From Oceanospirillaceae bacterium (GTDB lineage: Bacteria > Pseudomonadota > Gammaproteobacteria > Pseudomonadales > Balneatricaceae): a DNA stretch of 11,759 nucleotides. The translations under genes and the position numbers were made by a program. Where the stretch lies: positions 1-11,759 of the forward strand of contig JAGSHA010000064.1 in the NCBI GenBank assembly GCA_023954795.1. Direction: 5' to 3'. The notes below the pieces were generated by a model. It had not been told where the DNA came from. It ran no database searches and worked only from the letters and a program-made list of their open reading frames with translations. Shown piece by piece: positions 1 to 6,523 of this stretch (position 1 is its first letter; the number at the start of each line of letters is the position of its first letter).

Positions 1-33
1 ATAAGGGTATTCCCGACCTTCTGGTCATGTTAT

Positions 34-57
34 AAGAGGGCAAGAGCCCTCTTTTTT
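34..57 (+). terminator. Rho-independent terminator of an upstream gene
   Basis: A perfect stem of GAGGGC (36-41) and GCCCTC (46-51), extendable by two A-T pairs, with an AAGA loop, is followed by a run of six T (52-57). This is a textbook intrinsic terminator for a + strand unit that ends before the window. It lies only 17 bases before the PaaY-type start codon, so that gene is either expressed by read-through or from a promoter overlapping the terminator. Confidence 0.85.
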
Positions 58-74
58 GTGTTTGGAGATATGGA

Positions 75-701
75 ATGAAAGTTTACGCTATCGATGGCAT
101 TACGCCGGTTATTGATCCGACAGCCTATGTACATCCGACCGCTGTATTGATTGGTGATGTCATTATTGGTCCGCGTTGTTATGTGGGGCCTGCGGCTTGT
201 CTGCGGGGCGATTTTGGTCGTCTGGTGCTGAAAGAGGGTGCCAACATTCAGGATACCTGTGTCATGCACGGTTTTCCGAACAGCGATACGGTCGTAGAAG
301 AAGATGGTCATATTGGTCACGGCGCAGTACTGCACGGATGTACCATCAAAAAGAATGCGCTGGTTGGTATGAATGCGGTGATCATGGACGGTGCCGTAGT
401 GGGTGAGTCTTCTATTGTTGCTGCGATGGGGTTTGTAAAAGCGAAGTTCGAAGTGCCTGACCGTACGCTGGTGGCAGGTTCGCCAGCGAAAGTTATTCGT
501 GAATTGTCAGAAGGTGAAATTTCCTGGAAAAGCGCAGGTACGCGTCAGTATCAGGACCTGGCCGTACGCAGCCTGAATACGATGGAAGAGGTAGACGCTC
601 TGACAGAGGTTGAGGCGGATCGTAAGCGCCTTGAGATCAATGTTGATGAAGTCATTCCGCTTTATAAGTTGAAAGAGCAGCAGTCTCAAAAAGCAGACTA
701 A
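75..701 (+). CDS. paaY: PaaY-type gamma-carbonic-anhydrase-fold protein (probable CoA thioesterase)
   Basis: A 208-residue left-handed beta-helix protein of the hexapeptide-repeat, gamma-carbonic-anhydrase-like family. It matches what I know of E. coli PaaY along most of its length: HPTAVLIGDVI near residues 20-30, LRGDFGR (43-49), GANIQDTCVMHGFP (55-68), GHIGHGAVLHGC (78-89), ALVGMNAVIMDGAV (95-108) and AGSPAKVIRELSE (134-146). The three expected metal-ligand histidines appear as H65, H82 and H87. Characterised PaaY is a thioesterase that clears stalled ring-modified CoA intermediates of phenylacetate catabolism; here the substrate is inferred. The ATG has a GGAG motif (64-67) seven bases upstream. 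The charged tail after residue 170 is the least conserved part. No other core paa gene lies next to it; the SPFH gene follows after 145 bases. Confidence 0.85.
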   Translation: MKVYAIDGITPVIDPTAYVHPTAVLIGDVIIGPRCYVGPAACLRGDFGRLVLKEGANIQDTCVMHGFPNSDTVVEEDGHIGHGAVLHGCTIKKNALVGMNAVIMDGAVVGESSIVAAMGFVKAKFEVPDRTLVAGSPAKVIRELSEGEISWKSAGTRQYQDLAVRSLNTMEEVDALTEVEADRKRLEINVDEVIPLYKLKEQQSQKAD

Positions 702-735
702 GTTACACCTTTGCCATGAAATTGACTCCATATAC

Positions 736-744
736 TGCTATACA
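736..744 (+). promoter_or_regulatory. Possible extended -10 promoter for the SPFH/NfeD pair
   Basis: TG-C-TATACA fits an extended -10 element (TGnTATAAT). No -35 hexamer sits at the usual distance: TTGACT at 722 is too close and TTGCCA at 711 is too far. It is therefore only a candidate. Any transcript starting near 751 would carry the long inverted repeat at 762-802 in its leader. Confidence 0.25.
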
Positions 745-761
745 GAGCTAAGGGCTAGCGT

Positions 762-802
762 TTGAAATGATTGCGCAGCTACAAAAAGTGTAATCATTTC
801 AA
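762..802. repeat. Long inverted repeat between paaY and the SPFH gene
   Basis: The arms TTGAAATGATT (762-772) and AATCATTTCAA (792-802) are perfectly complementary over 11 bp. The stem can extend inward by four more pairs, two of them G-U, around an A-rich loop (777-787). No T run follows on the + strand, so it is not a standard terminator. It could be an operator, an mRNA-stabilising hairpin or a folded leader for the downstream pair. Confidence 0.6.
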
Positions 803-846
803 TTAACTGCTTCCGTTACGTCAAAAACCGATATAAGGATGTTGTG

Positions 847-1758
847 ATGTTTGGCTTTGAAATTTCAGTTGGAGTTATTGTTGTCTTCGCGCTTGCGTTG
901 ATTTTCTCGGGTGTAAAGATGGTGCCGCAAGGGTACAACTGGACGGTTGAGCGGTTTGGGCGCTATACCCGAACGATATCACCGGGGCTTCACCTGATCA
1001 TTCCGTTGATCGATCGTGTCGGTAGCAAAGAGAATATGATGGAGCAGGTACTGGACGTACCGCCACAGGAAGTGATCAGTGCCGACAATGCGCAGGTCAC
1101 GACCGATGCTGTATGCTTCTTTCAGATTCTTGATGCGGCCAAGGCAAGCTATGAGGTCAACGATCTCTATCGAGCGATGCAGAATCTGGTCATGACCAAC
1201 ATTCGTGCCGTCTTGGGTTCTCTGGAGCTGGATGCAATGCTCTCCAATCGTGACACAATCAATAGCCAATTATTGGCGAAGGTGGATGAGGCAACGGATC
1301 CATGGGGTGTTAAAGTGACCCGTGTTGAGATTCGTGATATCTCTCCTCCGCAAGATTTGGTTGATGCGATGGCAAATCAGATGAAAGCTGAGCGTGAAAA
1401 ACGCGCCGCTATTCTTCAGGCAGAAGGCGAGCGTGAGGCTGCGATTAAAGTGGCAGAAGGTCAGCGTCAGGCGCAAATTCTGATCGCAGAAGGTGAAAAA
1501 GAAGCGGCATTTCGTGTGGCTGAAGCCCGTGAGCGTGAGGCGGAGGCCGAAGCCCGCGCGACCGACATGGTATCCAAAGCGATTAGCGAGGGTAATCCGC
1601 AAGCGTTAAACTACTTTGTCGCGCAGAAGTATGTCGAAGCCTTGGGGCAGATTGCTTCTGCGGACAATGAAAAAGTTGTGCTGATGCCGTTAGAGGCGAG
1701 TAGCGTCATCGGGTCTGTGGCGGGTATTAGTGAGATACTCAAGTCTGTGAAGAACTAG
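847..1758 (+). CDS. qmcA: SPFH/Band-7 (prohibitin-homology) membrane protein, QmcA-like
   Basis: About 303 residues, the usual size of E. coli QmcA. A single N-terminal membrane segment (about residues 5-24) is followed by the SPFH domain, with the characteristic VPQGYNWTVERFGRYTRTISPGL start, a central DVPPQEVISADNAQVTTDA stretch, and WGVKVTRVEIRDISPP. After that comes a charged helical region rich in AEGE/AEGQ repeats (about residues 195-250), typical of the coiled-coil arm by which these proteins form rings or microdomains. A GTG three bases upstream (844) is an alternative start; ATG at 847 is eight bases from the AAGG ribosome site (835-838). The NfeD-type gene follows after 12 bases, the standard partnership for this family. 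The role is inferred from the family: membrane microdomain organisation or protease scaffolding, independent of the catabolic genes. Confidence 0.85.
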   Translation: MFGFEISVGVIVVFALALIFSGVKMVPQGYNWTVERFGRYTRTISPGLHLIIPLIDRVGSKENMMEQVLDVPPQEVISADNAQVTTDAVCFFQILDAAKASYEVNDLYRAMQNLVMTNIRAVLGSLELDAMLSNRDTINSQLLAKVDEATDPWGVKVTRVEIRDISPPQDLVDAMANQMKAEREKRAAILQAEGEREAAIKVAEGQRQAQILIAEGEKEAAFRVAEAREREAEAEARATDMVSKAISEGNPQALNYFVAQKYVEALGQIASADNEKVVLMPLEASSVIGSVAGISEILKSVKN

Positions 1759-1770
1759 TGGAGCATACCG

Positions 1771-2214
1771 TTGTTTGATGTGATTACCACATGGCACTGG
1801 CTGACATTAGCCGTTGTGTTATTAATCTTGGAAGTTCTCGGTACCAGTGGTTTTTTGCTGGGTATTGCCGTAGCTGCGTTTGGTATGTCCGGGATTGTCG
1901 CGCTGGATTTGTTGCCTGAGTGGCAACACCAGCTGCTGGTATTTTCCTTGCTGGCTGTGATCTTTACGTTGCTGTACTGGAAGGTGTTTCGCGGTTTCAA
2001 TGATCAATCAACCGAGCCGCTGCTCAATGATCGCGCCGCTCAGTTGATCGGTCGCCGTTTGGTGCTGGAGGAAACGCTGGTGGGTGGTCAGGGGCGCATC
2101 CGTGTGGGAGACACACTCTGGAAGGCTGAAGCTGATAATGAGTTGGAGGCTGGAGCAAAAGTTGAAATTTTTGGCAGTGAAGGGATGACGCTGAAAATTC
2201 GATCAATCGCTTAG
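1771..2214 (+). CDS. NfeD-family membrane protein (short form)
   Basis: A 147-residue protein with closely spaced hydrophobic helices in the first 75 residues (WHWLTLAVVLLILEVLG, FLLGIAVAAFGMSGIVALDLL, LLVFSLLAVIFTLLYW) and a C-terminal OB-fold-like domain with GRRLVLEETLVGGQGRIRV and GDTLWKAEAD, both typical of NfeD/YbbJ proteins. It lacks the ClpP-like protease domain of long NfeD. It probably forms a membrane complex with the SPFH protein encoded 12 bases upstream. The start appears to be TTG at 1771: GTGGAG (1758-1763) is seven bases upstream, and no in-frame ATG lies near. The two genes share a reading frame, separated only by the TAG at 1756-1758. A GTG at 1777 is a weaker alternative start. 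Confidence 0.82.
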   Translation: MFDVITTWHWLTLAVVLLILEVLGTSGFLLGIAVAAFGMSGIVALDLLPEWQHQLLVFSLLAVIFTLLYWKVFRGFNDQSTEPLLNDRAAQLIGRRLVLEETLVGGQGRIRVGDTLWKAEADNELEAGAKVEIFGSEGMTLKIRSIA

Positions 2215-2233
2215 GTTTAGCTCATACCCTGCA

Positions 2234-2265
2234 TGAAGCGGTGTCGATAATTTCGGCCCGCTTCA
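2234..2265. terminator. Hairpin between convergent genes, possible terminator
   Basis: TGAAGCGG (2234-2241) pairs perfectly with CCGCTTCA (2258-2265); a short inner CGA/TCG pairing is possible in the 16-base loop. It lies 20 bases after the NfeD stop codon and 47 bases from the end of the opposing DUF2889 gene, where a terminator is expected. The tail (CCTCTCTTGT) is only moderately T-rich, so efficiency is uncertain. Confidence 0.45.
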
Positions 2266-2311
2266 CCTCTCTTGTACTTGATCCATTTCTGTTTAATCCA
2301 TCTCCGAGCGC

Positions 2312-2926
2312 TTATCTGCCGGTTATTGCCTCTGTGCTTTCGGTAGCAATGATGCGGATGTTTTCGCTCTCTTCTTGTGGCTGGTAAAAGTGTGGCCAAT
2401 AGGTTTGCACGACTGCGCCTTTGGAATCCATGGTGTGGCACGTATCGAGCATGGGAGGCTTTTGATCGCCATCAGACCAGCCTTCGAGTGCTTCTCGTTC
2501 ATGGTGGGTTGCCTGAAATGCGGTTGTTGCAACAGGGCCGAGCAGCTCAAGGAGGTGGGTGCAGCCATGTACGCCACTGAACATATCGCGAGTGAGCTTG
2601 GTGAAGCCGGGTTTAATCTGAGTGCCTATGAGCTGTTTATATGCACTGGTGATACTCGGGCAGCCTCGGAAGGGGGTTGCGTCCATACTGGCGGCCACGT
2701 CGAGTATGTTCAGGTCCAGATCGATGGTTAGTCTGATCGCCATGTTGTGGACAGGTTCGCCCGCGGGCAGTATGCCGTCGTCACGATCCTTTAGCTCAAT
2801 GGCAAAGTTCTTGGTATCCAGCAGATGACCTTCGATGTCCCACAAGCCGTCTTCACGCTTATAACCTTCGCAGATGACACGTCGGGTGTGTTGTTGAACT
2901 CGGTTTGCAGGGGTCGGTAATGGCAT
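2312..2926 (-). CDS. DUF2889 family protein of unknown function
   Basis: A 204-residue soluble protein with the hallmarks of DUF2889 as I recognise them: an N-terminal MPLP start, RRVICEGYKREDGLWDIEGHLLDTK (about 16-39), HNMAIRLTIDLDLNILDVAASMDATPF (about 60-86), and the cysteine/histidine motif GVHGCTHLLELLGPVATTAFQ (about 118-138). The biochemical function is not established to my knowledge. The conserved Cys-Thr-His motif could be catalytic or metal-binding, but that is speculation. It is downstream of fprA on the same strand, although a good terminator stands between them, so it may have its own promoter. The ribosome site is weak (GAG about ten bases before the ATG). Its position with PaaX and an oxygenase suggests an accessory role in the same catabolic pathway, which is inference. 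Confidence 0.8.
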   Translation of the reverse strand: MPLPTPANRVQQHTRRVICEGYKREDGLWDIEGHLLDTKNFAIELKDRDDGILPAGEPVHNMAIRLTIDLDLNILDVAASMDATPFRGCPSITSAYKQLIGTQIKPGFTKLTRDMFSGVHGCTHLLELLGPVATTAFQATHHEREALEGWSDGDQKPPMLDTCHTMDSKGAVVQTYWPHFYQPQEESENIRIIATESTEAITGR

Positions 2927-2953
2927 GATGATCTTACTCTAATACAGATAACT

Positions 2954-2982
2954 AAAAAGCCGCGCAGACATTGTCTGGCGGC
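2954..2982 (-). terminator. Rho-independent terminator of fprA
   Basis: On the - strand, GCCGCCAGAC and GTCTGCGCGGC form an approximately 10-bp stem with one bulged base around a 3-base loop, followed immediately by TTTTT. It lies 31 bases after the fprA stop codon and 28 bases before the DUF2889 start codon. Confidence 0.8.
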
Positions 2983-3012
2983 TTGATGGTGTTTCTTTAG
3001 CGATTGGTGTGC

Positions 3013-4326
3013 TTAGTCGAGCAGCGCCAGCATTTCAGGAATGCGATTGAATTTCTCGCGAGGCTTATCGCCTTCTGCACGGCTGACTTCTGCTTCATTG
3101 ATCGTCTGCCAGTCAGAGAAAGCGACGGTGCGTACGTTGCGTTCGTCTAACAAAGCAGCGATTTTGTTAAAGCCGGCTTTGTCACCAGCAGGTGTGTTTG
3201 CTTCCAAATCGGCAATAATCTGCTTGGCAACACCCATGGAATCTGCTCGGTTGGCAGGGATCACACCTTGAGGGCCACGTTTGCACCAGCCTGAGGTGTA
3301 GACTCCGTCTTCTACGCGTCCCTCTTCGTTGCTGACTATGCCGCGGCCTTCATCGAATGGCATGCCTTCGATCGACTGGCTGCGGTAACCAATAGCAGAG
3401 ATGATTGTTTGCACGTCCAGATCAAAGGTTTCCCCAGTGCCTGTTGCACGGCCGTCTGCAATTTGATTTTTCTCCAGACGTAAGCCGGTTACTGTGCCGT
3501 TTTCGCCCAAGATGGCCGTAGGGGAAGCGCAGAACATAATATGCAGGCGAACCGGTTTGGAATCAGCTGCGTTTTCGGCATAACCACGCAATGTTTCCAG
3601 ATTCTTCTCAACGGCTTTCGCTGCTTTCGGGTCGAAGTCATCGGGCAGTGCAGCAGGGAGTTGTGCAGGATCAACCAGTGCCACGCAACGTTCCAGCTCC
3701 GCAAACTCACTGAGTTCCGCGTTGGTGAAGCTAGCTTCAACAGGACCACGGCGACCGATCAGATAGATATCCTGCACCGGTGATTCAGCGATCGCTGCCA
3801 CGGAATCGGCTGTGATATCGGAGCTTCCCATCTCTTCAGCTGTTTTCGAGAGAATGCGGGATATGTCCAGTGCAACGTTGCCGTTGCCAATGATTGCGAT
3901 ACCTGGGCTGTCGAGCTTAGGGTTCAGGTCGGCGTGATCCGGGTGGCCGTTATACCAGGCAACGAAGGCGCCTGAGCCGTAGACGCCGTTCAGGTTTTCG
4001 CCATCAATACCCAGATCGCGATCCTGCAGAGCGCCGATGGTGACAGCGATAACGTCATATTGGTCTTTCAGTTCCTGATAGGTGATATCGTCGCCAATAT
4101 TTACATTGCCGACAAAGCGTACGTTGTCGCGGGAAAAAGTACGTTCAAACTGGCGGACAATGTTTTTGGTGCCCTGATGGTCAGGGGCAACACCTGCACG
4201 CACGAGTCCAAACGGTGTTGGGAGGCGGTCAAAGATGTCTACCTGGGCATCGGCCACCTTTTTAGAAAGCATATCCGCAATATAGCAGCCTGAAGGGCCG
4301 CTACCGATGATAGCGATGTTGATCAT
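3013..4326 (-). CDS. fprA: FAD-dependent ferredoxin-NADP+ reductase, adrenodoxin-reductase/FprA type
   Basis: A 437-residue flavoprotein, close to the usual family length. The N-terminal FAD dinucleotide fold is GSGPSG (8-13), followed by the family signature PFGLVRAGVAPDHQGTKN (38-55). The second Rossmann fold binds the nicotinamide nucleotide with GNGNVALD (147-154). GRRGPVEASFTNAEL (191-205) carries the arginine pair used to prefer NADPH. ISAIGYRS (309-316) and GWCKRGPQGVI (346-356) complete the FAD site. This family moves electrons from NADPH to a ferredoxin. No ferredoxin is encoded in the window. A GGAG ribosome site lies about ten bases before the ATG. Located between DUF2889 and paaX and close to a diiron oxygenase, it is the best local candidate for that enzyme's reductase, replacing the unrelated PaaE of classical systems. 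That pairing is inferred. Confidence 0.9.
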   Translation of the reverse strand: MINIAIIGSGPSGCYIADMLSKKVADAQVDIFDRLPTPFGLVRAGVAPDHQGTKNIVRQFERTFSRDNVRFVGNVNIGDDITYQELKDQYDVIAVTIGALQDRDLGIDGENLNGVYGSGAFVAWYNGHPDHADLNPKLDSPGIAIIGNGNVALDISRILSKTAEEMGSSDITADSVAAIAESPVQDIYLIGRRGPVEASFTNAELSEFAELERCVALVDPAQLPAALPDDFDPKAAKAVEKNLETLRGYAENAADSKPVRLHIMFCASPTAILGENGTVTGLRLEKNQIADGRATGTGETFDLDVQTIISAIGYRSQSIEGMPFDEGRGIVSNEEGRVEDGVYTSGWCKRGPQGVIPANRADSMGVAKQIIADLEANTPAGDKAGFNKIAALLDERNVRTVAFSDWQTINEAEVSRAEGDKPREKFNRIPEMLALLD

Positions 4327-4350
4327 ATCGTTGTCTCCGGGGTAAATCGT

Positions 4351-4374
4351 GACCGGATCGTTGAGATCCGGGTC
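4351..4374. repeat. Hairpin in the paaX-fprA gap
   Basis: GACCGGATC (4351-4359) and GATCCGGGTC (4365-4374) pair over nine bases with one bulged G around a GTTGA loop. On the - strand it lies 24 bases before the fprA start codon, in the probable leader. No T run follows it on the - strand, so it is more likely a leader structure or weak attenuator than a terminator for paaX. The rest of the gap (4375-4507) holds only a weak GGTCG/CGACC hairpin (4483-4497) just after paaX. Confidence 0.45.
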
Positions 4375-4507
4375 TCTTATTATGTTTGGGTTCCGGCAGC
4401 CGCGTGTTCATCTGTGCGAAAGATGTCACCGGTTTCAGCCAGAATATTGCGGCTAGTTAGCTAATAGTGCGTGTTGTCAGATGGTCGGGGAGCGACCGAA
4501 GGGGCCG

Positions 4508-5428
4508 TTAAAGGCCACCAAATCGTTTATAGAAACGCGGTGCCGGTTCTGGCAATGGGCCGTCGGCAGTTTCCTGCGTTTCTGACAGATATTCTTCCGC
4601 TTTTACCTGCACCATGCGGTATATGTTGCGTGCCAGAATGCGTGCTGAAGTACCGGCCCATTCTGCAGGTAGCAATTTTTCTGGTAGCTGCGGGTCACGT
4701 AACAGGACTCGCCGGTAGTGATGGATCATCAGCGTACGCAGCTGGAAGCATTGCTCCGGGTCCAGTTCTTCCGCGCTTTCCAGTGCGCGAAGGATAGGAC
4801 GAAAGCGCTCCAGAAAGGTCTGATAGTCTTCAGCCAGCTGCTGCAGATTCCAGCACTCGTGCACCAGCTCTTTGAGCGGTGCGGAGGTTTGTGTGCCAAT
4901 GAGTTGTGACTCCATATGGATCACTTCACCATTGACGCATAACTCTTGCAGGGTGCTGTTTACTTCTGCCATCTCTGCCATGGGATGCGCCATGACGCTG
5001 GGTGCAATGTTACCAAAACCGAGCCATTCAAGTTCTTTTTTGACAACCTTTCTCAGCTCGACATCTAATTGTGTCGTAATGACCATATCCCACTTTCCAT
5101 CCCATTCTGGATAGAGTTCGGCGTAGATACGACGGAATGCGCTCTCAAATCGACGACGCCCGGTATCCGTCAGGCTGTAGTAACTACGTCGACCAACCTG
5201 CGTTGAGGTCAGCCATCCTTCCTTGGTCAGTCGGAAGATAGATGTACGCACCAGTCGCTGATTCAGACCGAGTGGCTCAAGCAGTTTAATCAGGCTGCCA
5301 AGCCAGACAGTGCCGCCTCGCGGGGAGATCGCATCACCATAAATAGTAATGATTAGCGAGCCGCCGCGGATCGGGCGCTGGTTTTTGAACTCTTCTACGA
5401 GTTCTTCGATACAGCGAAGTTTTGTCAT
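4508..5428 (-). CDS. paaX: PaaX-family transcriptional repressor
   Basis: A 306-residue regulator matching what I know of E. coli PaaX from end to end: SLIITIYGDAISPRGGTVWLGSLIKLL (24-50), the recognition-helix stretch LVRTSIFRLTKEGWL (59-73), the wing GRRSYYSLTDTGRRRF (79-94), WDGKWDMV (109-116), then the all-helical core, LPEKLLPAEWAG near the C-terminus and a final FYKRFGGL. PaaX proteins repress aromatic catabolic operons and are released by an aryl-CoA, phenylacetyl-CoA in the studied cases. The ATG at 5428 is chosen because MTKL aligns with the start of known homologues; a TTG at 5443 would add five residues, and neither start has a strong ribosome site. It is divergent from the diiron oxygenase gene, the classic place for its regulator. 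The effector here may be another CoA thioester. Confidence 0.9.
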   Translation of the reverse strand: MTKLRCIEELVEEFKNQRPIRGGSLIITIYGDAISPRGGTVWLGSLIKLLEPLGLNQRLVRTSIFRLTKEGWLTSTQVGRRSYYSLTDTGRRRFESAFRRIYAELYPEWDGKWDMVITTQLDVELRKVVKKELEWLGFGNIAPSVMAHPMAEMAEVNSTLQELCVNGEVIHMESQLIGTQTSAPLKELVHECWNLQQLAEDYQTFLERFRPILRALESAEELDPEQCFQLRTLMIHHYRRVLLRDPQLPEKLLPAEWAGTSARILARNIYRMVQVKAEEYLSETQETADGPLPEPAPRFYKRFGGL

Positions 5429-5502
5429 CAAAAAAATCTGCAAATCATTTGTTGTTGACTGCAGGCAGGATGAATATCCCGCAAGCCCTTAATTTACAGG
5501 GA

Positions 5503-5531
5503 ATTCTAGTGTGTCCCGCTGTTACCTTCAA
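5503..5531 (-). promoter_or_regulatory. Sigma-70 promoter for paaX
   Basis: Reading the - strand, TTGAAG (5531-5526) is followed after exactly 17 bases by TAGAAT (5508-5503), matching the consensus at four and five of six positions. Transcription would start near 5497, giving a leader of about 70 bases before the ATG at 5428. Confidence 0.6.
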
Positions 5532-5602
5532 CTGAATAGGTGGTGCTGTACTTGGCAACAGTGGTCTCAACAAATGGTTGACATGCAGTGAATGATACAC
5601 TA
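5507..5602. promoter_or_regulatory. Candidate operator pair shared by the divergent promoters
   Basis: TAGTGTGTC (5507-5515) and GATACACTA (5594-5602) form an inverted repeat with one mismatch. Read in the direction of each promoter the element is GAYACACTA and it runs into each -10 hexamer: GACACACTAGAAT for paaX, GATACACTAATTT for the oxygenase gene. A partial third copy, TGTGTC, lies at 5626-5631. The placement suits a repressor such as PaaX controlling both directions. The classical E. coli-type PaaX half-site TGATTC occurs once (5607-5612) without a properly spaced partner. Confidence 0.4.
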
Positions 5603-5606
5603 ATTT
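5578..5606 (+). promoter_or_regulatory. Sigma-70 promoter for the diiron oxygenase unit
   Basis: A perfect -35 hexamer TTGACA (5578-5583) is followed after 17 bases by TAATTT (5601-5606), a weak -10. A perfect -35 with optimal spacing upstream of a strongly codon-biased gene makes this the likely promoter. Transcription would start near 5613, leaving a leader of about 112 bases. Confidence 0.55.
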
Positions 5607-5724
5607 TGATTCCGGCGTCGAATTTTGTGTCACTTTGGTGGGCAGGATTGGGAGAGCGGCGCTGTTAGGTTTGCGTTAGTTAGTTAATGTGCGTTTTGCT
5701 CAGAACAATCGGAGATAACCGTTT

Positions 5725-6507
5725 ATGAAGACTTACGATAAGGGCGATAAACTGCCAGAGCACTATAAAGAGTGTCTGATCAACCTGATGACGTTTCAGG
5801 CTGATTCTGAATACGCCGGTGCTCAGCGTGTAGCTGAAAACCATCGCTTCGCGCCACGCCCGGAAGAAGCGTACCGTCTCTCCAAAAAAGTCATGGAAGA
5901 GATGGGTCACGGCTACTACATCTGGAACCTGCTGCGTGATCTGGACGTTGATGTTGATTCACGTTTGCACGAGCTGGCATCGAATCCGGAAAACCCAGAT
6001 TCAAGCAAAGTAAATGTGATCAACGGTTTCCGTAAAGAAAACTGGTCTACCTGGTTCGAGTGCTGGGAAGATGTTGCCCTGTTCTCAACCGTAGTAACTC
6101 CTGCGGCTGTAGCATTCCTGGGTCAGTACCGCGAATGTTCTTACTTGCCATGGGCGCGTGTAAACGTACGTATCCATAAAGAAGAGCATGGTCATCTGGC
6201 GTTTGGCGTTTGGGCATCCAAGCGTTGTATCGAATTTGGTGGTGAGAAAACCCGCGAATTCATGCAGGAACGTATTGCTAAGTTCATGCAGGTTGGTCTG
6301 GGTTTCTACGGCCGTCCTTCTGAAGGTGGCAAGAAGTCCGAGATGTTCGATATCTACCATGAGTATGGTCTGAAGATTAAAACTCCTGAAGAGCTGCAGG
6401 GTGAATATCTGGAGCTGTTGGAAGACCGTCTGGGTGATATCGGTTTCGTATTGCCACAAGGTGTTGAGCCAAACTACGACATGCGCGTAGGTTACGGCGT
6501 AGAGTGA
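5725..6507 (+). CDS. PaaA-like ferritin-fold diiron oxygenase subunit (stand-alone)
   Basis: A 260-residue helical protein of the PaaA/PaaC family. It resembles catalytic PaaA: LPEHYKECLINLMTFQADSEYAGA (10-33) aligns with the first ligand helix, and EEMGHGYY (58-65) and KEEHGHLAFG (152-161) supply two ExxH motifs. A plausible full ligand set is E29, E59, H62, an acid at 115/116 in WEDVALF, E154 and H157, so it should bind two irons and activate oxygen. PaaA of phenylacetyl-CoA epoxidase is around 310 residues and needs PaaB, PaaC and the reductase PaaE. This one is shorter and none of those partners are in the window. GGAG (5711-5714) is ten bases before the ATG. The gene is divergent from paaX and followed after 16 bases by a small unknown protein. 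The substrate is unknown; a CoA thioester of an aromatic or cyclic acid is my inference. Confidence 0.8.
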   Translation: MKTYDKGDKLPEHYKECLINLMTFQADSEYAGAQRVAENHRFAPRPEEAYRLSKKVMEEMGHGYYIWNLLRDLDVDVDSRLHELASNPENPDSSKVNVINGFRKENWSTWFECWEDVALFSTVVTPAAVAFLGQYRECSYLPWARVNVRIHKEEHGHLAFGVWASKRCIEFGGEKTREFMQERIAKFMQVGLGFYGRPSEGGKKSEMFDIYHEYGLKIKTPEELQGEYLELLEDRLGDIGFVLPQGVEPNYDMRVGYGVE

Positions 6508-6523
6508 TTGTGAGGGTTTAATC

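Noticed and set aside
14..27. Small GACC/GGTC hairpin at the left edge, possible RNA gene end
   Set aside because: Only four base pairs and too little upstream sequence; no tRNA or rRNA feature can be supported.
5593..5632. Possible classical PaaX palindrome TGATAC...GTGTCA or TGATTC half-site
   Set aside because: TGATTC (5607-5612) has no partner at the expected spacing, and the TGATACAC/GTGTCA arms align only with a two-base gap. The GAYACACTA pair is the better-supported signal.
5445..5633. 62-codon frame on the - strand upstream of paaX
   Set aside because: It covers the divergent promoter region, including both -10 elements, and has no coding character.
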